Below the pieces are notes generated by a model. It saw only the letters and a list, made by a program, of their open reading frames with translations, did no database searches and was not told the DNA's origin. Of a DNA stretch of 64,000 nt, positions 52,226-59,119 are shown piece by piece. The translations under genes and the position numbers were made by a program. Each line of letters begins with the position of its first letter. Within the stretch, counting starts at the first letter, position 1. The stretch comes from Kitasatospora sp. MAA19 (lineage in GTDB: Bacteria > Actinomycetota > Actinomycetes > Streptomycetales > Streptomycetaceae). The stretch covers positions 1-64,000 of the forward strand of contig NZ_JARXYZ010000011.1 in the NCBI RefSeq assembly GCF_029894125.1, given 5' to 3'.

Positions 52226-52444
52226 TCAGCCCCAGGGGTCGCCCTCGGCCGTCATGTTCTCGGCCGCACGCCGGTCGTCCTCCTCCTGAGCGGCGCGCTG
52301 CTCCGCCTCGCGGGTCTCCCGGGTCCGCTCGACCTCGGAGCTGTACGCGTCGACGGCCTCGTCGTGGGCGAGGGCGGCACGCTCGGCGGCGTCCTGCCCG
52401 GTCGCCTCGTGCGCCTTGTGGCGGAACCTGTCGAAGATGCCCAT
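52226..52444 (-). CDS. Small charged helical protein
   Basis: The 72-residue product (MGIFDRFRHKAHEATGQDAA onward) is almost entirely helical and highly charged, with a central Glu/Arg-rich coiled-coil-like segment (SSEVERTRETREAEQRAAQE). Such short MG-(I/L)-FDRF proteins are common in streptomycetes and of unknown function; the CsbD-like AHEATGQD phrase hints at a stress protein but this is weak. GAGGAGGA before ATG 52444 is a strong ribosome-binding site, which decides the start over the much longer open frame. Confidence 0.75.
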   Translation of the reverse strand: MGIFDRFRHKAHEATGQDAAERAALAHDEAVDAYSSEVERTRETREAEQRAAQEEDDRRAAENMTAEGDPWG

Positions 52445-52616
52445 GACTCCTCCTCGGACGGATACCGGGCTTCCCCCACTCTCACACCGGGTGCGGACGC
52501 ACGCACCTTGAGCCTTTGGTCCCTGGTGAACGCGCCCAAGGGCCGTAGTCGGTCGGCGTCGGACGGGCGCAGGGTGGAGCCGTCGGCCGAACTGACGCCA
52601 CCGTCTGGAGCCCGCT

Positions 52617-53426
52617 GTGACCGTCGTACCTTCCGGAAGCCACGCCCGACGCACCGCCGCCGAGGAGCCCCACGACGGACCGCGCCGGCGGGTCGGCCCG
52701 CTGGCCGCGCTGGACGGGCGGCTGCCCGGCGCCCACGACCTGCTGCTGATGCAGTGCCCCAGCTCGCTGTGCCCGCTGGCGGGCGGCGAGCTGCCGGACT
52801 GGGCGCGGGCGGTACTGCGGGCGCACCCGTGGGTGACGGTCGGCCGGGCGCCCTCGGTGGTCGGCTCCCCGGTGGACCTGCCGCACCCGCAACGCTGCAC
52901 CCGGGATCCGGAGGCGGCGCCCGAACTCTGGTTCCCGGTGACCGTGCGCGGCCCGCGCCCCGGGCAGCGGCTGGACGCGCTGGCGCCCTGGGCAGCGGTG
53001 GCCCGGACGCTGCGGCCCGAGCAGCTGGCCGAGCGGCGGGAGCGGCTGGACGCCGAGCGGGTCGCCGGGATCCCGGCGCTGGCTCTGCTCCCGGAGGCCG
53101 GCCGGGTGGTGGCGGACCACCGGCTCTCCTGGGGCCCGATCGGCGCGATCGGCTACGAGCTGGGCACCGGGGTGCCGGTGGCCGGGCCGCTGAGCCCGCT
53201 GCGACTGGTGCTGCGCGCCCCGCACCCGATCAGCCGCCGGGACGCGCTGCAGCTGCGGCGGGCGCTGAGCAAGCTGCCGGTACCGGTGCAGGCCGAGTTG
53301 GAGACCCGCTACGGCGCGGTGCAGCTGGCCGAGTACGCGGCCTCGCCGTACACCCTGACGCTGCTGACGCCCTACGGGCCCCGGGAGGTCCGCGATCCGT
53401 GGTTCCCGCGCGGCCCGTTCGTCTGA
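52617..53426 (+). CDS. Hypothetical protein
   Basis: The 269-residue protein is not recognised. It has no signal peptide or membrane span. Visible features are a Cys pair (LLLMQCPSSLCPLAGGELP), several Trp/Pro segments (ELWFPVTVRGPRPGQRLDAL), and a helical region rich in Arg and Leu in the middle (AERRERLDAERVAGIPALAL). The last 60 residues (LETRYGAVQLAEYAASPYTL) look well ordered. Composition is that of a soluble cytoplasmic protein. GTG 52617 is the likely start; no clear Shine-Dalgarno sequence. Confidence 0.65.
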   Translation: MTVVPSGSHARRTAAEEPHDGPRRRVGPLAALDGRLPGAHDLLLMQCPSSLCPLAGGELPDWARAVLRAHPWVTVGRAPSVVGSPVDLPHPQRCTRDPEAAPELWFPVTVRGPRPGQRLDALAPWAAVARTLRPEQLAERRERLDAERVAGIPALALLPEAGRVVADHRLSWGPIGAIGYELGTGVPVAGPLSPLRLVLRAPHPISRRDALQLRRALSKLPVPVQAELETRYGAVQLAEYAASPYTLTLLTPYGPREVRDPWFPRGPFV

Positions 53427-53521
53427 GCCGTCACCTCGGCGGTACCGGTGGCAGCTGCCCGGCGAGTCCGCCGTCGGCAGCGGATCGCCGGGCGCGCCGA
53501 TCCGGTGACGGCTGCCCGTCC

Positions 53522-54361
53522 TCAGCGGAACGCGGCGACGTTGCGGGCGGCCCAGTCGGCGAAGCGGCGCGGGGCGCGGCCGAGGACCCGCTGGACGTCC
53601 GGGCTGACACGCAGCTCGGCCGGGCTCGGGGAGCCGAGGATGTCCAGGGTGTCCTCGGCGAGCTCGGCCGGCATGCTCCGGGCCATGGCGGCCTTGGCCT
53701 CGTCACGGGTGAGGTCCTGGAACCGCACCGGCGAGCCCAGCGCGGCCGCGATGGCCTCCGCCTGCCCGCGCGGCGTGATCACCTCCGGGCCGGTCAGCTC
53801 GTACACGCCGCCGGTGTGCCGGTCGTCCAGCAGGCAGGCCGCCGCGACCTCGGCGATGTCCGCCGGGTCGACGATCGGCACCCCGACGTCGCCGAAGGGC
53901 GCGGCGACGACCCGCTGCGTGCGGATGGACTCGGCCCACCACAGGGCGTTGGAGGCGAAGCCGCCCGGCCGCAGGACGGCCCACTCCAGGCCGGACTCCC
54001 GCAGCGCGTCCTCCACCGCGCGCACCGCGATCCGCGTCGGGCCGAAGGGCCTGGTCGCCACGCCCTGCGAAGAGAGCAGGACGACCCGGCGGACCCCACC
54101 GGCCGCGGCCCGGCCGATGAGCTCGGCCGGGCCGGCTCCGGCCGCGTGCAGGTCGCCGGACAGCAGCAGGAACAGCGCCTTCGCCCCGGCCAGCGCGGGT
54201 TCGAGGCCGCCCGGCTCGGCCAGGTCGGCCACCACGTGGCGGACGCCGTCCGGCACCGCCGCCGCATGCCGCGACACCGCCGTCACCTGGTGGCCCGCCT
54301 CGGCCAGCGCCCGCGTCAACGGCCGGCCCACGTTTCCGGTAGCCCCGGTTACCACGATCAT
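53522..54361 (-). CDS. NmrA/NAD(P)H-binding oxidoreductase
   Basis: The 279-residue atypical short-chain dehydrogenase begins MIVVTGATGNVGRPLTRALA, the GxxGxxG dinucleotide loop, and continues VRRVVLLSSQGVATRPFGPT and GVYELTGPEVITPRGQAEA. It is of the NmrA / quinone-oxidoreductase-2 group, which senses or reduces quinones with NADPH. AAGGAG lies upstream of ATG 54361. It is divergent from an HxlR regulator, the usual pairing for quinone- and electrophile-stress control. Confidence 0.9.
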   Translation of the reverse strand: MIVVTGATGNVGRPLTRALAEAGHQVTAVSRHAAAVPDGVRHVVADLAEPGGLEPALAGAKALFLLLSGDLHAAGAGPAELIGRAAAGGVRRVVLLSSQGVATRPFGPTRIAVRAVEDALRESGLEWAVLRPGGFASNALWWAESIRTQRVVAAPFGDVGVPIVDPADIAEVAAACLLDDRHTGGVYELTGPEVITPRGQAEAIAAALGSPVRFQDLTRDEAKAAMARSMPAELAEDTLDILGSPSPAELRVSPDVQRVLGRAPRRFADWAARNVAAFR

Positions 54362-54378
54362 GATCAGCTCCTTGTCCA

Positions 54379-54443
54379 ATGGCCTTGCGGCCCTGTGGCC
54401 TTGAGGCCCTGCGGCCTTGTGGCCTTGTGGCTCGTGGCCTTGA
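54379..54443. repeat. 7-9-bp degenerate tandem repeat (GGCCTTG units)
   Basis: Seven or eight units of ggccttg or ggccctg with one or two linking bases occupy the NmrA/HxlR divergent promoter region. The repeat lies between the NmrA start and the presumed operator sequence near 54455-54490. Confidence 0.8.
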
Positions 54444-54519
54444 CGCTAGGGGTCTGGCTAACATTTCGTAAGGACATACCTCGGGGTAAGCTCCTCACAT
54501 GACGGGAGGCTCGCAGCTC

Positions 54520-54870
54520 ATGCAGACCGACACGACGAAGCGGTATGACGTGTTTCACACCGACTGCCCCGCGCGCGACATGGTCGACCACGTGACCAGC
54601 AGGTGGGGCATCTGGGTGCTGATCTCCCTGCGGAGCAACGACCTCCGGTTCCACGAACTGCGCGACAGCATCCGAGGCATCAGCGAGAAGATGCTCTCCC
54701 AGACCCTGCGCTCGCTGGTCCAGGACAACCTGGTCTGGCGGAAGGTCGAGCCGACGACGCCGCCTCAGGTCACCTACGGGCTGACCGAGTTCGGTCGCGA
54801 CGTCGGCGAACCGCTGGCGGAGCTGTTCGACCGGATCACCCGACGACTGCCGCCGCGCGACGCGGGATAG
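54520..54870 (+). CDS. HxlR-family redox-type regulator
   Basis: The 116-residue winged-helix regulator has the HxlR layout: DCPARDMVDHVTSRWGIWVL at the start, FHELRDSIRGISEKMLSQTL as recognition helix and RKVEPTTPPQVTYGLTEFG as wing. The N-terminal cysteine (Cys16 by this start) is the conserved thiol that senses quinones or hypochlorite in QorR/HypR-type members. I prefer ATG 54520 because GGGAGG lies 10 nt upstream; ATG 54499 is in frame without a ribosome-binding site. It probably represses itself and the divergent NmrA gene. Confidence 0.88.
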   Translation: MQTDTTKRYDVFHTDCPARDMVDHVTSRWGIWVLISLRSNDLRFHELRDSIRGISEKMLSQTLRSLVQDNLVWRKVEPTTPPQVTYGLTEFGRDVGEPLAELFDRITRRLPPRDAG

Positions 54871-54898
54871 CGCCGAAGCAGTCGGCCGCCGGAGGCTC

Positions 54899-55243
54899 TC
54901 AATTGGGCCGGTTGGGCGGCCTGGACGCCGCGCGAGGCCGGCGACGGGGCGCCGGAGCGGGCCGTCGGGCGAGGACGTACGAGCCACCCGCCGCCTGCTG
55001 GAGTCTGGCCATGGCCTCGGACAGCTCGGCGTGCAGGGCGTCCCGGGCAGCCTCGTCGCAGGCCTGCCGGAGGTGCCATTCCTCGGCGAGTACCCGTTCC
55101 ACCGCCGCGACCGCTTTGCGCCGCCTGGGGCTGAACCACAGGAGCGGCGGCGCGAATTGGAGGTGTGCGCCCCAGAGCCACAGGCAGGTGACCCGAGCCT
55201 GACGCAGCAGGCCGAGGATCGCGCGGCCGATGGTCGACCTCAC
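54899..55243 (-). CDS. Small hypothetical protein, fourth gene of a micro-operon
   Basis: The 114-residue protein starts in an amphipathic region (RSTIGRAILGLLRQARVTCL), then hydrophobic WLWGAHLQFAPPLLWFSP and a helical stretch (AVERVLAEEWHLRQACDEAA), and ends with a basic Arg/Pro tail. No family recognised; it may associate with the membrane. GTG 55243 overlaps the stop of the preceding gene by four bases (GTGA). Confidence 0.65.
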   Translation of the reverse strand: MRSTIGRAILGLLRQARVTCLWLWGAHLQFAPPLLWFSPRRRKAVAAVERVLAEEWHLRQACDEAARDALHAELSEAMARLQQAAGGSYVLARRPAPAPRRRPRAASRPPNRPN

Positions 55244-55452
55244 GGTTCGCCCATCGTCCGGCGGCAGGGTCTGCGACCGAGGACGACCAGGGGTTCCTCG
55301 AACGGCTGGTTCGCCAGGTAGGCCTGCGACCAGGCGACGCCCCACCGGGCGCAGATCGGGCAGTTCCACGTCCGCCCGGCCGCGTTGGCGTCGTCGAGCA
55401 GATCGACCGGCGCACCGCAGTCCGGGGCGGGGCAGGCGGGTCGGGTGGTCAT
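55240..55452 (-). CDS. Small zinc-ribbon-like protein, third gene of a micro-operon
   Basis: The 70-residue protein has two cysteine pairs, CPAPDCG and CPIC, in the spacing of a zinc ribbon (MTTRPACPAPDCGAPVDLLD ... TWNCPICARWG). The rest is short and basic. It may bind nucleic acid or a partner protein. It overlaps its neighbours by 4 bp on each side (ATGA upstream, GTGA downstream). Confidence 0.7.
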   Translation of the reverse strand: MTTRPACPAPDCGAPVDLLDDANAAGRTWNCPICARWGVAWSQAYLANQPFEEPLVVLGRRPCRRTMGEP

Positions 55453-55685
55453 CGGCGGCGGTCCCGTCCGATGCGCCGCCGGGTGGCCCGCCGCATGATC
55501 GGTTCGGCCACGACGACGCCGAACATGAGGGCGGCGGCGAACGTCACCAGGCACACCAGCGCGGTGGCCGCCCTCGGCGGACCGGGAAGCGCCCAGGTGG
55601 CGATCGCCGCCGCACCGCCGCTGAGCGCACCGATGATGCCGACGGCGATCAACACATCGGCGCCGAAGGCCGGTTGGCGGTTCAC
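55449..55685 (-). CDS. Small membrane protein, second gene of a micro-operon
   Basis: The 78-residue protein has two predicted membrane helices (ADVLIAVGIIGALSGGAAAI and ALVCLVTFAAALMFGVVVA) and a very basic C-terminus (RRATRRRIGRDRRR). A two-helix hairpin with positive ends inside fits. It overlaps both neighbours by four bases. Confidence 0.7.
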   Translation of the reverse strand: MNRQPAFGADVLIAVGIIGALSGGAAAIATWALPGPPRAATALVCLVTFAAALMFGVVVAEPIMRRATRRRIGRDRRR

Positions 55686-55945
55686 GCGGCGCCCTCATTG
55701 CCGACGCCGAGCCGGCCACGGGACTTGGCGGGGACGATGTGGACGACCAACATCGGCTCGCCCGGGAGAGGTTGGATGCGGAGGGGGTCGACCGTCCACT
55801 CCACACCCCCGCCCACCGGCCGCACATAGGCGAGCCCACCCCGCGTGTCCATGTAGACGACGTTCTTGTCGGTCGTCACGTCCTTGACCAGCTCGCCGAC
55901 CTGCGGGCGATAGGGCGGCCCAGCGGGGGATTTCTTGCGCGTCAC
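55682..55945 (-). CDS. Small conserved hypothetical protein, first gene of a micro-operon
   Basis: The 87-residue protein is of a kind frequent near XRE/DUF397 genes: TRKKSPAGPPYRPQVGELVK, then DKNVVYMDTRGGLAYVRPVG. It is strand-rich and looks like a small beta-barrel, with a C-terminal strand pair. The function is unknown. GTG 55945 has GGAG 9 nt upstream. It is divergent from the XRE gene, 110 bp apart. Confidence 0.72.
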   Translation of the reverse strand: MTRKKSPAGPPYRPQVGELVKDVTTDKNVVYMDTRGGLAYVRPVGGGVEWTVDPLRIQPLPGEPMLVVHIVPAKSRGRLGVGNEGAA

Positions 55946-56055
55946 GGCGGCAACTCCGTTCCGTAGTGCGATGACTACCCAGAGCGCCAACTGTCGTCTA
56001 CGCTGCAGATGTCTTCAACCTGTCGGATCTGCTTGGGGAGAGGGAATCGACACCC

Positions 56056-56883
56056 ATGAACAAGGTTGAACTGGACCCCGATTCGTCCCCTGCCGCCAAG
56101 TTCGGCTCAGATCTCCGCAGCGCACGAGAGGCAAGGGGGTGGACCCAGGAGGAGCTGGCACATGCCATCGGCTACTCACCGACGCATGTGTCGGCCGTCG
56201 AAACTGGCCGCCGCCCCCCAACAGCACGCCTGGCGCGCGAACTTGACAAGGCGTTTGGGTTCGAGAACTTCTTCGTTCGCAAGTCGCGCGATCTCAAGTC
56301 GTCGACCATCCTCGAAGGCTTCCCGGAGTACGTCGCGCACGAGTCCAGGGCGGTGGAGCTGAGGCTGTTCGACCTGGGCATCGTGCCAGGGCTGCTCCAG
56401 ACCATGGACTACGCGCGGGCCATCGCAGCGGGCGCGGCCCGGCGAGGGAGCATCACGGAGGACCAAGCCGAGGAGCGGGTCACCTACCTCGCACGCCGAC
56501 AGGCGAACCTGCGCCGGGAATCCCCGCCACTGATCCACGCCGTTCTGGACGAGAGCTGCATCCGGCGGCCGGTCGGCGGAGAGACCACCATGGCTGCCCA
56601 ACTCGATGAGCTTGCAGCCTTCGCCCGGATGCCCAACACCGTTCTCCAGGTGGCTCCGTTCGCCATGGGAGAGGAACGAGCGTTTGATCTTCCGGTGAAC
56701 ATCCTCACCCTTCCGGACCGATCGCTGATGTCCTACGCCGAATCAGCGCATCAAGGGCACCTGGAACGGGACAGCGGCGCAGTACCGCCGATGCTCACGG
56801 CCTACTATCAACTGCAGGCCCTGGCACTCTCACAAGCCGAGTCCGTGGCCCTGATCAGCCAGCTAAGAGAGGAACTGCCGTGA
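56056..56883 (+). CDS. XRE regulator with DUF5753 domain (WhiJ/AbaA-like)
   Basis: The 275-residue regulator has an N-terminal XRE helix-turn-helix (FGSDLRSAREARGWTQEELA, YSPTHVSAVETGRRPPTARL) followed by the DUF5753 domain (VELRLFDLGIVPGLLQTMDY, ARRQANLRRESPPLIHAVLD). Such proteins pair with DUF397 partners, often control development or antibiotic production in streptomycetes, and are commonly duplicated. GGGAGAGGG precedes ATG 56056. Codons here end more often in A/T than in neighbours, consistent with horizontal gain. Confidence 0.9.
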   Translation: MNKVELDPDSSPAAKFGSDLRSAREARGWTQEELAHAIGYSPTHVSAVETGRRPPTARLARELDKAFGFENFFVRKSRDLKSSTILEGFPEYVAHESRAVELRLFDLGIVPGLLQTMDYARAIAAGAARRGSITEDQAEERVTYLARRQANLRRESPPLIHAVLDESCIRRPVGGETTMAAQLDELAAFARMPNTVLQVAPFAMGEERAFDLPVNILTLPDRSLMSYAESAHQGHLERDSGAVPPMLTAYYQLQALALSQAESVALISQLREELP

Positions 56884-57071
56884 CCGTCGAGCCTCAGTGG
56901 TTCAAGTCTTCGTACAGCAGCAACGGAGGCAACTGCATCGAGGTGGACGACGCTCACCCCGGCACCGTCCGGGACAGCAAGGACCCCGACGGACCGGCCC
57001 TCATCTTCCCGGCCGAGGCGTGGCAGTCCTTCGTCTCCGCCGTCCGAGCCGGCGAGTTCGGCACGGTCTGA
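56880..57071 (+). CDS. DUF397 protein
   Basis: The 63-residue protein is a standard DUF397 domain: WFKSSYSSNGGNCIEVDDAH, then RDSKDPDGPALIFPAEAW and FVSAVRAGEF. Its GTG overlaps the XRE stop by four bases, the usual arrangement for these pairs. DUF397 proteins are thought to antagonise or assist their XRE partner. The cysteine (GNCIE) is the conserved one. Confidence 0.93.
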   Translation: MTVEPQWFKSSYSSNGGNCIEVDDAHPGTVRDSKDPDGPALIFPAEAWQSFVSAVRAGEFGTV

Positions 57072-57104
57072 CGCCCGGTCTGAGTCCCGAGGTCAGGCGC
57101 AGCC

Positions 57105-57136
57105 GGCGCTGCTCGGAGGGGTAGCCGAGCAGCGCC
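57105..57136 (+). terminator. Terminator after the XRE-DUF397 operon
   Basis: A perfect 12-bp stem (57105-57116 with 57125-57136) and an 8-nt loop lie 33 bp beyond the DUF397 stop. It may also serve the convergent MerR gene. Confidence 0.8.
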
Positions 57137-57215
57137 GACATGACGCCGCCGCTTCATGTTCGCAGGCGATCCCTTGGACTCGCCCAGGGCTCCGGGACGG
57201 TCTCCACTGCGGTGA

Positions 57216-58154
57216 CTATGCGTCGCGGTCGTTTCGCAGGGCCTGGATGAGCCAGGGGTACACCGGGATCAGGTTCGGTACCACCTGCCAGCCGTTGACG
57301 ATCCACACCAGCCGCCAGTACCGATCCACCAGGGGATCGTGCGCCTCTTCGAACTGCTGGGCCATCCAGTCCCGGAACTCCGTGTCAGGGGTGCGCGCGA
57401 ACACCCCGGCGAAGCGGTGCACGAGGTCGTCGATGACGGGTGCAGCCCTGTCGCCGAGCGGGTCGATGCCCGACTCCAGGGCCTCGGCCACCTTCTGACG
57501 GGTGAACTCCATCAGTTCCTCGCCGGCCTCGCTCTCGATGTCGGGCGTGCGCCCGGCGGCCTGGTACCCGGCCGTCCGGCGGATCCGGGCCCGGAAGTCC
57601 TCGTCGCCGATCAGCCCGGCGAGCTCCACCCACGCGGCGACCTGCTCGCCGGACGGATCATCGGGGAGGTCGGGAGTGGCAGCGCGAACCATGGCCACCA
57701 CGGCCGGTTCGGCATCCGCTGTGCCGAAGGTGCCGTCCAGGAAATCGTCGATCAACCGTCGGCGTTCCTCGCCGGACAACTGCGTGAGCCTGTGCATGAG
57801 CTTGGTCTCCTCGGGACCGGACCCGCGTCCGGCCACGACTCGCAGGACGCTCCGACGCAGTTGCAGCATCCGGATCCGGACGTCCAGGGCGTCGGCGTGC
57901 GCCGCGGCGACTTCCGCCACCGAGAGCTCACGGTCCAGTACCCGTTGAATCGTGGCCAGGTCCACGCCCAGCTCGCGCAGTGTGCGGAGGAGTTCCAGAC
58001 GAAGCAGTGCGTCGAGGTCGTAGAGCCGATAACCGGCGGGGCTTCGGGTGGTCGGCGCTACCACCCCCGAATCGGAGTAGAACCGGATGGTCCTCACGGA
58101 CAAGCCGGTCCGCCGGGAAAGCTCCCCGATCGAGTAGAGGGTCGTAACGTCCAT
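57216..58154 (-). CDS. MerR-family transcriptional regulator
   Basis: The 312-residue regulator starts with a MerR winged helix (LYSIGELSRRTGLSVRTIRF, SPAGYRLYDLDALLRLELLR, LGVDLATIQRVLD) and continues in a long helical effector domain of unknown ligand (PAVVAMVRAATPDLPDDPSG, WMAQQFEEAHDPLVDRYWRL). The start at ATG 58154 is directly after a perfect 19-bp inverted repeat in its own promoter region. It is divergent from the DHFR-like reductase, suggesting it controls that gene too. Confidence 0.88.
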   Translation of the reverse strand: MDVTTLYSIGELSRRTGLSVRTIRFYSDSGVVAPTTRSPAGYRLYDLDALLRLELLRTLRELGVDLATIQRVLDRELSVAEVAAAHADALDVRIRMLQLRRSVLRVVAGRGSGPEETKLMHRLTQLSGEERRRLIDDFLDGTFGTADAEPAVVAMVRAATPDLPDDPSGEQVAAWVELAGLIGDEDFRARIRRTAGYQAAGRTPDIESEAGEELMEFTRQKVAEALESGIDPLGDRAAPVIDDLVHRFAGVFARTPDTEFRDWMAQQFEEAHDPLVDRYWRLVWIVNGWQVVPNLIPVYPWLIQALRNDRDA

Positions 58155-58168
58155 GCCCCCACTCTGCT

Positions 58169-58187
58169 GTCTCCAGTCACTGGAGAC
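58169..58187. promoter_or_regulatory. MerR operator palindrome
   Basis: GTCTCCAGTCACTGGAGAC is a perfect inverted repeat (8-bp arms, 3-nt centre) located 15 bp before the MerR start codon in the divergent region. The size and symmetry match MerR-family operators, which lie between the -35 and -10 elements of the target promoter. Confidence 0.75.
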
Positions 58188-58408
58188 TCCAGGCTGTTCC
58201 CCAGCCGGACCGTCATCGGGGTCCGCACCGACGGCTCCACGGAACCGGTCGCGCTCAAGGACGGCTGCCCGCGAGTCCTCCGAGTCACGGGCCGACACGC
58301 CTTGAAAATAGGTTGTCGGCCGATGTCGATCCGGCCGTGTCCGCTCCGACGTCATGGTGTGCGGCGCCCCGCCGCACGACGACACGACAAGACCTGCCGA
58401 GGAAACAC

Positions 58409-59053
58409 GTGGATCAACTGCTCAGAGTCATGAACTTCAACGTCTCGCGTGACGGAATCGGTGCCGGTGAGCACCAGAGTCTCGAAGAGCCGTTCGGCCT
58501 CGACCGTCCCGAGCGGCTGTTCGCCTGGGCCGGAGCCACGGCGAGCTGGCCCATGCGCACGGATCCCGGGGGGAGCCGGGGGCTCGACGACTACTTCACC
58601 CGGGACTTCGCACGCAACATCGGTGCCGAGATCATGGGCCGCAACAAGTTCGGGCCCCAGCGCGGGCCCTGGCAGGACCACGAGTGGCGCGGCTGGTGGG
58701 GCGACGAGCCCCCGTTCCGCACACCGGTGTTCGTCATGACCCACCACGCACGTCCGTCGTTCACGCTCTCCGACACCACGTTCCACTTCGTCGACGGCGA
58801 CCCGGCCACGGTCCTCGAACGGGCCCGGGAAGCGGCGGAGGGCAAGGACGTCCGGCTCGGCGGCGGGGTCACCACCATCCGGCAGTTCCTCGATGCCGAC
58901 CTCGTCGACACCATGCACGTGGTGGTCGCACCGGTGGACCTCGGGTCCGGACTGCGGCTCTGGGAGTCCCCCGACGAGCTGCTCGACCGGTTCCACCTGG
59001 AGGTCGTGCCCAGCCCGAGCGGCGTCACGCACCACCTGTTCTGGCGAAGGTGA
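58409..59053 (+). CDS. Dihydrofolate-reductase-fold (RibD C-terminal) protein
   Basis: The 214-residue protein shows the RibD-C/DHFR-like fold: MNFNVSRDGIGAGEHQSLEE near the start, AEIMGRNKFGPQRGPW and PVFVMTHHARPSFTLSDTTF, and a C-terminal HVVVAPVDLGSGLRLWESPD. Members reduce pteridine- or flavin-like compounds with NADPH; many are annotated only as dihydrofolate reductase family. GTG 58409 with GAGGAAA upstream is the best start. It is divergent from the MerR gene and ends in a strong shared terminator. Confidence 0.87.
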   Translation: MDQLLRVMNFNVSRDGIGAGEHQSLEEPFGLDRPERLFAWAGATASWPMRTDPGGSRGLDDYFTRDFARNIGAEIMGRNKFGPQRGPWQDHEWRGWWGDEPPFRTPVFVMTHHARPSFTLSDTTFHFVDGDPATVLERAREAAEGKDVRLGGGVTTIRQFLDADLVDTMHVVVAPVDLGSGLRLWESPDELLDRFHLEVVPSPSGVTHHLFWRR

Positions 59054-59056
59054 CAC

Positions 59057-59094
59057 GAGGCCCCACTACCCGACGAGGCGGGTAGTGGGGCCTC
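59057..59094. terminator. Bidirectional terminator between the reductase and phospholipase genes
   Basis: A perfect 15-bp stem (59057-59071 with 59080-59094) and an 8-nt loop begin 3 bp after the reductase stop and 25 bp before the phospholipase end. It is the strongest hairpin in this region. Confidence 0.9.
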
Positions 59095-59119
59095 CGTATC
59101 CACGCAGCGAGCGCGGCCG

